DNA from: Streptomyces sp. G-G2
GTDB lineage: Bacteria > Actinomycetota > Actinomycetes > Streptomycetales > Streptomycetaceae
DNA: 64,000 bases
Assembly: GCF_030063135.1 (NCBI RefSeq)
Contig: NZ_JASISO010000025.1
Span: 53,798-117,797, forward strand
Reading direction: 5' to 3'
Below, piece after piece: positions 52,251 through 61,585 of the stretch (position 1 is the first letter of the stretch; each line of letters opens with the position of its first letter). The notes under the pieces are model-generated. The model was given only the letters and a program-made list of their open reading frames with translations, did not search any database and was not told where the DNA came from. A program made the position numbers and the translations under genes.

Positions 52251-53192
52251 CTAGCTCGGCAGGGAGGCTCTCCAGTCGATCCGGATGCGGCCGTGCGGAT
52301 CGCGCCCTCGACCGCCACCAGATGCCTTGATGTGGACCTTCGTCACAGCCAGCAGCACCAGACCGCGCTGGGAGGCGCGAGGCGCAGACATCCACCAGGC
52401 CACGATGTCGTGTACGTCGGCAAGGGGGACGCCGGCGATCTGCTCGAGGAAGCGGACGCGCGTCCGGCAGGCCTTCAGGTCGTCCTTGGTGGCTTTCTCC
52501 GCAGCCTTATATGCCTCAAGGATCATGGACTTCCGCAGGGACTTGAGGACTGCAAAGCGGTCCTCCGCACCCTCGATGTGGGTGCGCAGCCGCTCGACTT
52601 CCTCGGCAGCGTCCTTCTGGAGCTGCAACAGCTTCTCGTGGACTCCTGGGCGCAGGAGATCCGCGAGGACCTGCTCGGCCACGGCCGGCTCCAGACGGTC
52701 TGCGTTCATGCGGACCTTGCCGCAGGACTTACGCGTCTGGGTGGGGGGCAGGCATCGGTATCCCGGACCCGCGTCGGCGTTGACTCTCGAGCCGGACACG
52801 TCGTAGCCGCACTCATCGCAGTCTGCGATTCCCTGAGTCAGCAGATACTCGAACGCTTCGCGAGGAGGCGCAGCGGAAGTCCGGTCCAGGCGGTTCTGCT
52901 TCAGTTCGCTGTACTCGGCCGGTGTCAAGACGGTCTCTCCGAAGCCCTCGATCGGTTTCCCGTCCGCATCCAGGCCTGCCATCTTCGGATTCGTGAGCGT
53001 CCGAAGGAGTGTCTCCCCGCGCCACAGGCCGCCGCGGACAGTGCGGTGCCCTTCGTCGTTCAGCCAGTTCGCGACGGCGTTTGCAGACTCCTGCGGGTCG
53101 GTCACGAAGAGTCTGGAAGCCGCCCGCCGGAGGAACGCTGCCTCACGGGAGTTGAGGCCCCCGCCGTTGGCATAGCCGGACAGCCGTCCCAT
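52251..53192 (-). pseudogene. Large serine recombinase lacking the catalytic domain
   Basis: 313 residues from ATG at 53192. RLSGYANGGGLNSREAAFLRRAAS then the recombinase domain (TVRGGLWRGETLLRTLTNPKMAG), a zinc ribbon (ADCDECGYDVSG, later KSCGK) and a coiled coil (EEVERLRTHIEGAEDRFAVL). The N-terminal resolvase domain with the serine nucleophile is absent. The remaining frame is intact, so it is either a truncated integrase or a retained DNA-binding factor. Confidence 0.8.
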
Positions 53193-53439
53193 ATGTCTCA
53201 ATCCCTCGCGTGATGATCGCGTGCAGATGAGTAGCCGCTCACCTGTCTAATAGGCCAATGTACGTGTTGTGCAACGTTCGAACGGTCCGCTCATGGCCCC
53301 GCTCGTGCGCGGCATGTGAAAGGCACTGGTCGGAGACCCGAAAGGTTGCCCTGTTGTGATCCACCTCACAATATTTCACGGGTGTGAACGTACACGGGGC
53401 CAATCATTCGAACAGGCCCGGCCGGGAGCGTGGGCATCA

Positions 53440-53475
53440 CGAAGCCCGCCACCTCGACAGGAGGGGCGGGCTTCG
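53440..53475 (-). terminator. Terminator after the excisionase gene
   Basis: 11-bp perfect stem cgaagcccgcc / ggcgggcttcg, 14-base loop, 25 bases past the stop of the minus-strand gene. Confidence 0.6.
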
Positions 53476-53499
53476 GAGAAATAGGTCAACGTGCAGGCG

Positions 53500-53754
53500 T
53501 CAACGGCGGACCCCAAGCAGCTCCCACAGCGAGGCGGTCGCGACCTTCGAGGTCGACCCCAGCGGGATGACCTGCACAGGGAACTCCCCCGACTTGATCA
53601 GCTTGTACGCCGTGTCCTTGCCGATCGACAGAGCACGGGCCGCAGTGGTCACGTTCACCATCGGCGGCAGCTCCAGCAGCTCCGCCATGGTCATCGCCCC
53701 GCGCCGCTCCCGGCCCCCCGGGAGCTCCTGCGCGGCAGATGCAGATGAGGACAT
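53500..53754 (-). CDS. Excisionase-like helix-turn-helix protein
   Basis: 84 residues: LPPMVNVTTAARALSIGKDTAYKLIKSGEFPVQVIPLGST, the MerR-like fold of excisionase/helix-turn-helix domain proteins, followed by a short helix SLWELLGV. It lies divergent to the integrase gene with 121 bases between them. Directs excision by bending DNA at the attachment site. Confidence 0.85.
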   Translation of the reverse strand: MSSSASAAQELPGGRERRGAMTMAELLELPPMVNVTTAARALSIGKDTAYKLIKSGEFPVQVIPLGSTSKVATASLWELLGVRR

Positions 53755-53875
53755 AGGTGGTCACATCCCTCTTCCCCGCGCCACCTGACCGGAAGCATAC
53801 GGTGCCCAAGGAGGCGTCCCCTTCGATACAGAAAGATCAGGACACGTAAGGACAGCCCAGCTCAGAGGGGGACGC

Positions 53876-55528
53876 GTGTTCAAGGGGTCGACCTACAAGC
53901 GGTGCAAGTGCACCGAGCCCAAGCTCGATGCTGCCGGACAGCCGATCTTCACGGTTAACGGTGATCCCGCCACACGCGAGATGGGATCAGACTGCCCCAA
54001 CCTGAAGAAGAAGGATCACGGCTCCTGGTACTACTACGTCAACCTCTCCGAATTCCCCGGCACTGGCAACCGCCGGCCCCGCAAGGGCGGCTTCCTTACG
54101 AGCAAGGCCGCAGCGAAGGCCGCCCAGAAGCTGTGGGACGAAGCCAGCGACGGCATAGACATCGAGTCCAAGGAGACCGCGCGCCAGTTCCTGCTCCGCT
54201 GGCACGAGACCCGAGTCGACCTCAAGGAGAGCACCCGAGACGACCACCACGACTTCATCCACCGTCTCTACATCCCCGCCTTCGGGGACGTACCCATGCG
54301 CGACCTGCGCACCAAGCACATCCAGGCGATGTTCAAGGAGATCTGGGCCTTCAACCAGGTCAAGGAAGCCAACCGGGTGGCCGCAGTACTGGCCAAGGCC
54401 GAGGCCGACGAAGCACACCTTGCCTGGAAGCAAGCCCCCAAGCCCCGCCCCCAGCGCCTGCGTGAGCGGTGGACGGCTGCCCGCGCAGCCCTCAAGGAGG
54501 CGTACGCGAAGCCCCGGCAGGACACCGGACCCGGCCGGCAGGAGAAGTTCCTCCAGGCCCTCTCAGGAGCGATGGCGTTCGCCGTCCGAGAGAAGCTGAT
54601 CACGGAGAACTGGTGCGACGCGGTCGTCATCCCCAAGTACGAGAAGCCCGACCCCCTCGTGTGGACACCCGAGCGAGTTGCCCGCTGGCGCGAGACCGGA
54701 GAGATCCCCGGCCCCGTCATGGTCTGGACTCCGGAGCTGACCGGCGAATTCCTCGACCTGGCCGTCGAGCACAGCATGTACGTCATGTGGCACTGGATGA
54801 CCTTCCGCGGCCCCCGCCGAGGCGAGGCCACCGGCCTGCCCTGGACGGAGGTCGACCTCGACCAGGGATACGCCAACCTGGTCGAGACGCTGGCCGTCCG
54901 CTCCTCGTACGAGACCTACGCCGAGACCCCCAAGAGCCGGGCCAGCCGACGCACGGTCACCTTCGACTCCATCACCCTGACGCTCCTCGCCGCCTGGCGG
55001 GAAGTCCAGAAGGGTCAGCGGGAGCGGTGGGAACTCAAGCGCGCGCAGTGGAAGGCCAACAATCCCGACAAGCCCCAGAAGTACGGCCCGTTCATCAACT
55101 CGGGGAAGGTCTTCACCATGGAGGACGGAAGGCCCTGGAACCCCAAGCATGTCAGCCAGACCTTCGACCGATTCCTGGAGCGCCACGACCTGCCGCCGAT
55201 CCGGCTGCACGACCTCCGCCACTGCGCCGCCTCCCTCTCGCTGATCGCTGGCCTGAGCATGAAGGCGATTCAGCTGCTCCTGGGTCACGCCAGCTTCAGC
55301 CTGACGGCGGACACGTACACATCGCTCATGCCTCAGTTCGACAAGGCGAACGCCGACGCAACCGTGGCCGTCGTCCCGCGTACCCAGGCTCAAGCGTCCA
55401 CGACCCCCGGCGGGGGACAGGCCCAGCCCGAAGCCCCGCCTGAGCCTGAGGCGACACCCGACCCGGCGCCCCGTCTGGTGCTCATCAGCAGCTCATCGGA
55501 CGCAGAGGGTCAGGAGATCGCCGCATAG
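53876..55528 (+). CDS. Tyrosine integrase of the element
   Basis: 550 residues from GTG behind GAGGGGG. N-terminal Cys-containing arm-binding part (YKRCKCTEP, CPNLKKKDHGSWYYYV), a core-binding domain, and the catalytic domain: RGPRRGEATGLPW (first Arg), RLHDLRHCAASL (His-x-x-Arg), LLGHASFSLTADTYTS (His, Tyr nucleophile). The length and long central insert are typical of Streptomyces integrative elements. The tRNA-Arg gene beyond its 3' end is the probable attachment site. Confidence 0.92.
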   Translation: MFKGSTYKRCKCTEPKLDAAGQPIFTVNGDPATREMGSDCPNLKKKDHGSWYYYVNLSEFPGTGNRRPRKGGFLTSKAAAKAAQKLWDEASDGIDIESKETARQFLLRWHETRVDLKESTRDDHHDFIHRLYIPAFGDVPMRDLRTKHIQAMFKEIWAFNQVKEANRVAAVLAKAEADEAHLAWKQAPKPRPQRLRERWTAARAALKEAYAKPRQDTGPGRQEKFLQALSGAMAFAVREKLITENWCDAVVIPKYEKPDPLVWTPERVARWRETGEIPGPVMVWTPELTGEFLDLAVEHSMYVMWHWMTFRGPRRGEATGLPWTEVDLDQGYANLVETLAVRSSYETYAETPKSRASRRTVTFDSITLTLLAAWREVQKGQRERWELKRAQWKANNPDKPQKYGPFINSGKVFTMEDGRPWNPKHVSQTFDRFLERHDLPPIRLHDLRHCAASLSLIAGLSMKAIQLLLGHASFSLTADTYTSLMPQFDKANADATVAVVPRTQAQASTTPGGGQAQPEAPPEPEATPDPAPRLVLISSSSDAEGQEIAA

Positions 55529-55561
55529 CGGGTCGTCCCCCATCTGTCCCCCGGGAAGGCC

Positions 55562-55596
55562 GAAGGGCCCTTGGATCCAAGATCCAAGGGCCCTTC
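55562..55596 (+). terminator. Terminator after the integrase gene
   Basis: 16-bp perfect stem (gaagggcccttggatc / gatccaagggcccttc) with a 3-base loop followed by TCTC. Confidence 0.8.
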
Positions 55597-55632
55597 TCGG
55601 CACTCAAACGCCTCTGACCAGGCGGTTCTCTG

Positions 55633-55705
55633 TGCCCTCGGCAGGATTCGAACCTGCGACACCCGCTTTAGGAGAGCCGTGCTCTATCCCCTGAGCTACG
55701 AAGGC
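55633..55705 (-). tRNA. tRNA-Arg (anticodon CCU), probable attachment site
   Basis: 73 bases on the minus strand, GCCTTCG ... CGAGGGCA. Acceptor 7 bp (with T4-G69), D stem GCTC/GAGC, loop CTCCTAA with anticodon CCT, T arm GCAGG TTCGAAT CCTGC. CCA is not encoded. The anticodon stem CGGCT/AGCGG has a G28-G42 mismatch. The 3' end faces the integrase gene, so this end of the element probably recombined into the tRNA 3' half; the second att copy was not found in the window. Confidence 0.88.
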
Positions 55706-56136
55706 GGGGTGTGACGCGAACCGTGGAGGAACCCCCGTGGAGGAAACCCCCGTGGGGGCACTCGTCCGGCGAGTCGAACGCCCTGGTCAGCTGGCGTCTT
55801 TGCCCGGTGGGGGAGATGTCCGGTGGACATTGTCTCCCGCACGTGCCGAGTAGCCGACTGACCGCAGACAGCCTAGCGGATCGTGCTCCGCGGATGCGCC
55901 CCCATAAGCCACAGCCGTCCCGGGGCGGCTGTGGCGGCGCACGGGTCGATGCCGGCCTGGTCGTGGGGGCGGTGTTCGACGCCGAGATCGGCGGAGGTGC
56001 GTCAGCGCGCGGCCGGACTCGGCCGAATGGCCGGAAGTGGCAAAGTCGTGGCCGTCGGAGGTGAAATCCTCGCGGTTCCGGGGACGCTGTTGGAGGGTGA
56101 GGGTCCCGCGCCCCTCCCGAGAGCGGAGATCCGAGC
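55706..56136. other. Intergenic region at the element/chromosome border
   Basis: No gene seen. A direct repeat GTGGAGGAA(A)CCCCC occurs twice at about 55721-55750. The xdhC ribosome site (GGAG) lies at its end. Confidence 0.45.
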
Positions 56137-57285
56137 ATGCTGGACATCGCCGACGAGTTGCACCGGTGGGTCGGGCAGGGGCGTGACTTCGCCGTCGCGA
56201 CCGTGGTAGCGGTCAGCGGCAGCGCCCCCCGCCGGCCGGGCGCGGCCCTCGCCGTGGACCGCGACGGCGAGGCCGTCGGATCGGTATCCGGCGGCTGCGT
56301 GGAGGGAGCGGTGTACGAGCTGTGCCGCCGGGCCGTCGAGGACGGCACCGCCCTGTGCGAACGCTTCGGCTACAGCGACGACGACGCCTTCGCCGTCGGT
56401 CTGACCTGCGGCGGGGTCATCGACATCCTGGTCACCCCGGTGCTCGTGGGCAGCCCGTCGCGGGCGGTGTTCCAGGCCGCGCTGGCCGCCGCGGCCGGTG
56501 GCGGGGCGGCCGCCGTCGCCCGGATCGCCCGGGGACCCGCGGAGCTGCTGGGCCGCCCGCTGCTGGTGCGCGCGGACGGTTCGTACGAGGGGAGCCTCGG
56601 CGGGCACCCCGGGCTGGACGCGACCGCCGTGGCCGAGACCCGGGCGATGCTCGACGCGGGCCGCACGGGCACGCTGGAACTCGGCGCCGAAGGGGCCCGC
56701 TGCGGGGAGCCCGTGCGGCTGCTCGTCGAGTCGAGCGTGCCGCCGCCGCGGATGATCGTGTTCGGTGCCATCGACTTCGCGGCCGCCCTGGTGCGGATCG
56801 GCGCGTTCCTGGGCTACCAGGTCACGGTGTGCGACGCGCGGCCCGTGTTCGCCACGCGGAATCGTTTTCCGGAGGCCGATGAGGTCGTCGTGGACTGGCC
56901 GCACCGGTACCTGGAGTCCACGCGGGTGGACGGCCGTACGGTGCTGTGCGTGCTGACGCACGACGCGAAGTTCGACGTACCGCTGTTGGAGCTGGCGCTG
57001 AAGCTGCCCGTCGCCTATGTGGGCGCGATGGGCTCGCGGCGTACGCACGAGGACCGCAACGCGCGGCTGCGCGAGGTCGGTGTCACCGAGATGGAGCTGG
57101 CCCGGCTGCGTTCGCCCATAGGGCTGGACCTGGGCGCCCGTTCCCCGGAGGAGACCGCGCTGTCCATCGCGGCCGAGATCGTCGCCAACCGCCGGGGCGG
57201 CACCGGCCGCGCCCTCACCGGCGCGCACACCCCGATCCACCACGACGCGCACACGCGCCCGGCGCCGGTGGCCCGCATCGCCTGA
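56137..57285 (+). CDS. XdhC/CoxI-family maturation factor
   Basis: 382 residues. ATVVAVSGSAPRRPGAALAVDRDG, GSVSGGCVEGAVYEL with the conserved GGCVE, GLTCGGVIDILV, and a Rossmann-like C-terminal domain with LARLRSPIGLDLGARSPEETALSI. XdhC proteins insert sulfurated molybdenum cofactor into xanthine dehydrogenase-type enzymes. No dehydrogenase gene is adjacent in the window. Confidence 0.92.
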   Translation: MLDIADELHRWVGQGRDFAVATVVAVSGSAPRRPGAALAVDRDGEAVGSVSGGCVEGAVYELCRRAVEDGTALCERFGYSDDDAFAVGLTCGGVIDILVTPVLVGSPSRAVFQAALAAAAGGGAAAVARIARGPAELLGRPLLVRADGSYEGSLGGHPGLDATAVAETRAMLDAGRTGTLELGAEGARCGEPVRLLVESSVPPPRMIVFGAIDFAAALVRIGAFLGYQVTVCDARPVFATRNRFPEADEVVVDWPHRYLESTRVDGRTVLCVLTHDAKFDVPLLELALKLPVAYVGAMGSRRTHEDRNARLREVGVTEMELARLRSPIGLDLGARSPEETALSIAAEIVANRRGGTGRALTGAHTPIHHDAHTRPAPVARIA

Positions 57286-57408
57286 CGGCGGAGACGGAGA
57301 CGGAGGCGCAGGCGCAGGCGGAGGGCTCGCTGATCCCGTCGGACCGTTGCGCCGGGCGCGTGCGCGAGGGGACCTCCGGTCCCTCTCCTCGAGGAGGACG
57401 TGGCGTGA

Positions 57409-58686
57409 CTACGGCCGGGTGATGCGGACCTGGTAGCTGCCGGTCCGCAGCTCGCCGACCACCGAGATGCTGATGCCCGCCGCGCTGTCGGTGAAGGTCT
57501 CGCCGGGCTTGAAGGGCGCGTCCGAGAGCTCGCCGTGCACATTGGGCCGCCGGGTGCAGCCCCCGCTGGCCGTCGCGCTGTCGGCCACGGTCACCGGGCC
57601 GCGCCCGGTGTCCACCCGCGAGTCCACCTTGTAGATGAGCACGCCCGGCTTGCAGACGGCCTCGTCGTTCCCGCCCTGGGTGCGCACCTCGACGGCGTAT
57701 CCGGCGCTCTCCGAGGTCGGTACGAACGCCAGCTTCGTCCCGCCTCCGACGGCGAGCGGGGTCAGCACGTGGTCGCTGGCGCCCGATGTCGCGGCGCAGC
57801 TGATCTGGCTCGCGTCCAGCCAGCCGAGCTTCCACTTGTGCCAGCCCAGCAGGTCGTTGCTGGCACCCCAGTCCTCGCTCATGATGTCCCAGTGGCCGAC
57901 CGCGCCCCCGCCGTCCTGCGTGTAGAGGTCGGGGAGCCCGAAGACGTGGCCGTTCTCGTGGGGGAGCACCCGGTAGCCGGTCTCGCGGTAGGAGCCGGAG
58001 CCGTCGTCCTGGCGGCTGTAGATGAAGGACGTGTTGGCGAGCGGTACGCCGTCGGCCGTCGGGGCCTCGCCGTTGCCGGAGAAGGTCACCGAGAGCACGG
58101 TGTCGAGGGCGGACGGCCCGGCGTTCGGCGTGACCAGGACGTTGATCAGGTCGTACCGGCTGAAGTCCACCTGGGCGTCGGCGGCGCGGGCTATGTGCTC
58201 GACGAGCAGGCGGTAGCCCGGCTCGTAGGCGGAGCCGCGCTCGATCCCGTACGCCGCGAACGGCATCGGCATCCGCAGCCAGGTCCGGATCGGGGCCTCG
58301 GGCTTGTAGGTGAGCCGCCCGTACGAGCTGGTGCGGAACCAGTCGGAGGTCTGCGGGAAGAACTCGGAGAGCCGGTCGAGGGCCGAGCCCTCGCCCTTGG
58401 CGTCCGGGAAGTCGATCATCAGGTTCAGTGCCCGGATCTCGCCGGTCGAGCGGGAGTACCCGGGTGCGGTCGGCACCCCCTCGGACATCTGCACGCCCAT
58501 GGCGCCGGAGATCCGGCAGGGCGCGAGGGCCGACTCGTTCGTCGCGGCCACCGGCCCGGCCGCCGTGGGCGGCCGGGCGGATATGTCGACGCTGGCGGTG
58601 GCCGTGACGCCGAGGGCGAGCACGGTGAGGCCGATGTAGGCGCTGGCGCGGCGCGGTGTGCGTATCCGGCGGCGGGTCTGCGGCAT
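57409..58686 (-). CDS. Secreted M6-family metalloprotease
   Basis: 425 residues. Basic N-terminus and a hydrophobic export segment (ASAYIGLTVLALGVTATA). LNLMIDFPDAKGEGS, YGRLTYKPEAPIRTWLRMP, then the zinc site LPHENGHVFGLPDLY (HExxH with Asn) and GHWDIMSEDWG. C-terminal beta domain. Degrades extracellular proteins. Divergent from the TetR gene. Confidence 0.88.
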   Translation of the reverse strand: MPQTRRRIRTPRRASAYIGLTVLALGVTATASVDISARPPTAAGPVAATNESALAPCRISGAMGVQMSEGVPTAPGYSRSTGEIRALNLMIDFPDAKGEGSALDRLSEFFPQTSDWFRTSSYGRLTYKPEAPIRTWLRMPMPFAAYGIERGSAYEPGYRLLVEHIARAADAQVDFSRYDLINVLVTPNAGPSALDTVLSVTFSGNGEAPTADGVPLANTSFIYSRQDDGSGSYRETGYRVLPHENGHVFGLPDLYTQDGGGAVGHWDIMSEDWGASNDLLGWHKWKLGWLDASQISCAATSGASDHVLTPLAVGGGTKLAFVPTSESAGYAVEVRTQGGNDEAVCKPGVLIYKVDSRVDTGRGPVTVADSATASGGCTRRPNVHGELSDAPFKPGETFTDSAAGISISVVGELRTGSYQVRITRP

Positions 58687-58947
58687 GGAGCTCGCCTTCG
58701 GGTCCGCGGCAGCCGGCCGGGCCCGGTCTGCGCTCTGTTCGATCACCCTCCGACGGGCGCGGCGCGCCCGCGCGCCGGGAGCGGCCATCCGGGAAGCGGG
58801 ACCCGAAACGCATGTGACCCACGTCACACCGCAAGCTGAAATAACCGGGGACCTCATCCCCGTTTGCATGTGAGTCGACGGAAGCGGGGACTGGGTCCCC
58901 GGTTACCGAGGCACCGTGATCGCCGCAGGAACCCAGGGAGGCCAGGA

Positions 58948-59751
58948 GTGAAGCGTTCGTCGACCACCCCGCCGGTGGAGCTGACCGCACCGTCCGCCCC
59001 GGTGGACCTGGCGGAACGGCCGGTCCCCGTCGCCGCGCCCGATCCCGTAGTGCCCGATCCCGTAGTGCCCGAGCTCGCCGTGCCCGCTCCCGCCACGCCC
59101 GTCGAACGGGTGCCCCGGCCGCGCGCGGACGCCGTCCGCAACCGCGAGCGGATCCTGCTGGCGGCCCGCGAGATGTTCGTCGAGTTCGGCGCGCACGCCC
59201 CGCTCGACGAGATCGCGCGCCGTGCGGGCGTCGGCAACGCGACGCTGTACCGGCACTTCCCCGACCGGGAGTACCTCGTCCAGCGGGTCGTGCTCTTCGT
59301 CATGGACCGCGTCACCGCCCACGCCGAGGAATCCCTCGCGGCGACGGGTGACAAGGGGGGCGCGGGTGGGGACGCGTTCGAGGCCCTCTGCCGCTTCACG
59401 CACGCGGCGGCCGACGAGCGGATCGGCGCCCTGTGCCCGATGCTCGCCGGGGACTTCGACCGCGAAGACCCCGAACTGCTCTCGGCGCGCGAGGCGTTGG
59501 AGACGTCCGTCGAAGCCCTGATGGCGGCGGGCCAGCGGGCCGGACTGGTCCGCACGGACGTCGCGGTCGGCGACCTCATGGTCGCGCTCTCCCAGCTCAG
59601 CCGCCCCCTGCCGGGCATCGCCTGCCTGGAGATCGACCGCTTCGCGCACCGTCACCTCCAGCTGCTGCTGGACGGGTTGCGCGCACCGGCCCGCTCCGAA
59701 CTGCCGGGCTCCCCGGCCACCCTCGAGGACCTGAGGCAGAAAACCATGTGA
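58948..59751 (+). CDS. TetR-family repressor
   Basis: 267 residues from GTG with GGGAGG six bases upstream. A disordered Pro-rich N-terminus (VVPDPVVPELAVPAPA) precedes the helix-turn-helix: DAVRNRERILLAAREMFVEFGAHAPLDEIARRAGVGNATLYRHFPDRE. Ligand domain follows. Placed just before a drug exporter gene, which it likely represses. Confidence 0.93.
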   Translation: MKRSSTTPPVELTAPSAPVDLAERPVPVAAPDPVVPDPVVPELAVPAPATPVERVPRPRADAVRNRERILLAAREMFVEFGAHAPLDEIARRAGVGNATLYRHFPDREYLVQRVVLFVMDRVTAHAEESLAATGDKGGAGGDAFEALCRFTHAAADERIGALCPMLAGDFDREDPELLSAREALETSVEALMAAGQRAGLVRTDVAVGDLMVALSQLSRPLPGIACLEIDRFAHRHLQLLLDGLRAPARSELPGSPATLEDLRQKTM

Positions 59752-59857
59752 CGCCCGGGGTCGCTCCCGTTAGCGTCGAAACACCGCCTAAATCTTATGA
59801 ATCGCAGTAACTCAGTGCTCTTCGCGTCATTCGCGCCCTTTACGTGAGCCGCACGAT

Positions 59858-59911
59858 CCAGCTCGTCCAGCTCATCCAGTTCGTCTAAGTCATTCACGTC
59901 ATTCAAGTCAT
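59858..59911 (+). repeat. Six imperfect 9-bp tandem repeats before the MFS gene
   Basis: Units ccagctcgt, ccagctcat, ccagttcgt, ctaagtcat, tcacgtcat, tcaagtcat, perfectly phased. They end 26 bases before the MFS start and could bind the TetR protein or form leader RNA structure. Confidence 0.75.
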
Positions 59912-59936
59912 TTCGCACCGTGAAGTGGGTACCCCC

Positions 59937-61463
59937 ATGTCCAAAACAGCCGCGAGTCTGCCGCAGGCTGACCCCAGTCGCTGGCGGGCGCTGGTCTTCA
60001 TAGCCCTGGCGCAGCTGATGGTCGTCCTCGACGCGACCATCGTGAACATCGCCCTCCCGTCCGCCCAGCAGGACCTCGGGATCTCCGACGGCAACCGGCA
60101 GTGGGTCATCACGGCCTACGCCCTCGCCTTCGGCGGACTCCTCCTCTTCGGTGGCCGCATCGCCGACCTGTGGGGCCGCAAAAACGCCTTCATCGTCGGT
60201 CTCATCGGCTTCGCCCTGGCCTCCGCGCTCGGCGGCGCCGCGAACAGCGAGGCCATGATGCTCGGCGCCCGCGCCCTGCAGGGTGCCTTCGGCGCGCTGC
60301 TCGCGCCCGCCGCGCTCTCCCTGCTCGCGGTGATGTTCACCGATGCCAAGGAGCGGGCCAAGGCCTTCGGCATCTACGGCGCGATCGCGGGCGGCGGCGG
60401 CGCCGTCGGCCTGATCCTCGGCGGATTCCTCACCGAGTACCTGAACTGGCGCTGGACCTTCTTCGTCAACATCCCGTTCGCGATCGTCGCGGCCATCGGC
60501 GCCTGGCTGGTCATCCGTGAGCCCGCCGGTACCCGCAACCGCTCCGCGCTCGACATCCCGGGCGTGGTCCTCTCCACCCTCGGTCTGGTCTCCCTCGTCT
60601 ACGGCTTCACGCGCGCCGAGGCGAACGGCTGGACCGACCCGCTCACCCTGGGTCTCTTCGTCGGCTCGGTCGTCCTGCTGGGCGCCTTCGTGCTGATGGA
60701 GTCCAAGGTGCGCTCCCCGCTGCTGCCGCTGCGCGTCCTGATGGACCGCAACCGCGGCGGTGTGTACCTCTCGCTGGGTCTGGCCGTCATCGCGATGTTC
60801 GGCCTGTTCCTCTTCCTGACGTACTACCTCCAGGTCGTGAAGGGCTTCTCGCCGGTCAAGACCGGCTTCGCCTTCCTGCCGATGATCGTGGGCATGATCA
60901 CGGGCTCCACCCAGGTCGGTGCCCGCCTGATGACCCGCGTTCCGCCGCGGCTGCTGATGGGCCCCGGCTTCCTGGTCGCCGCCTCCGGCATGCTGCTGCT
61001 GACCCAGCTCAAGGTGGACTCGTCCTACCCGGCGCTGATCCTCCCGGCGCAGCTGCTGCTGGGCCTGGGCATGGGCTCGGCGTTCATGCCCGCGATGTCG
61101 CTGGCGACGTACCGGGTGAACCCGGCCGACGCCGGTGTGGCCTCCGCGATGGTCAACACCTCGCAGCAGGTCGGCGGTGCGATCGGTACCGCGCTGCTGA
61201 ACACGATCGCCGCCTCCGCCACCACCGCCTACCTCACCTCCCACGCCGCCGAGGCGGCCGGGGGAGAGGCCGCCGCGAAGCTGGTGCAGGCCCGCGCGAT
61301 GGTCGAGGGCTACTCCTCGGCGATCTGGTGGGCGGTCGGCATCCTGGTCACCAGCTCGCTCATCGCCCTGACGCTGATCAACACGGGCCGTCCCGACGCC
61401 GGGGTCCCGGCCGCCGGTGACGGCGCGGACGCGGAGACCAGGATCCCGGTCATCGCGCACTGA
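59937..61463 (+). CDS. MFS drug-efflux transporter, DHA2 (14-helix) type
   Basis: 508 residues from ATG at 59937. Many transmembrane segments; motif C-like region, LDATIVNIALPSAQQDLG at the first helices and the antiporter loop GGRIADLWGRKNAF. Downstream of the TetR gene on the same strand: a classic regulated exporter pair. Confidence 0.93.
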   Translation: MSKTAASLPQADPSRWRALVFIALAQLMVVLDATIVNIALPSAQQDLGISDGNRQWVITAYALAFGGLLLFGGRIADLWGRKNAFIVGLIGFALASALGGAANSEAMMLGARALQGAFGALLAPAALSLLAVMFTDAKERAKAFGIYGAIAGGGGAVGLILGGFLTEYLNWRWTFFVNIPFAIVAAIGAWLVIREPAGTRNRSALDIPGVVLSTLGLVSLVYGFTRAEANGWTDPLTLGLFVGSVVLLGAFVLMESKVRSPLLPLRVLMDRNRGGVYLSLGLAVIAMFGLFLFLTYYLQVVKGFSPVKTGFAFLPMIVGMITGSTQVGARLMTRVPPRLLMGPGFLVAASGMLLLTQLKVDSSYPALILPAQLLLGLGMGSAFMPAMSLATYRVNPADAGVASAMVNTSQQVGGAIGTALLNTIAASATTAYLTSHAAEAAGGEAAAKLVQARAMVEGYSSAIWWAVGILVTSSLIALTLINTGRPDAGVPAAGDGADAETRIPVIAH

Positions 61464-61494
61464 CCCGGGGGACCCGCGCGGAAGCGGAATGACT

Positions 61495-61536
61495 GACGGC
61501 CCCGTCTTGTTCAAATTTGAACGAGGCGGGGCCGTC
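61495..61536 (+). terminator. Terminator after the MFS gene with inner palindrome
   Basis: 10-bp stem gacggccccg / cggggccgtc enclosing the perfect palindrome gttcaaatttgaac (61508-61521). Confidence 0.7.
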
Positions 61537-61585
61537 GCGCGTCCGGGACGGACGGCCGCCACGCCCCCCAGGAATGGAGCGCACT

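Noticed and set aside
57215..58990. 591-residue minus frame over the M6 protease gene
   Set aside because: Shadow frame; the HENGH-containing frame is the real protease.
59652..61562. 636-residue minus frame opposite TetR/MFS genes
   Set aside because: Antisense shadow of the MFS gene, rich in Arg, Gly, Glu and Asp repeats.
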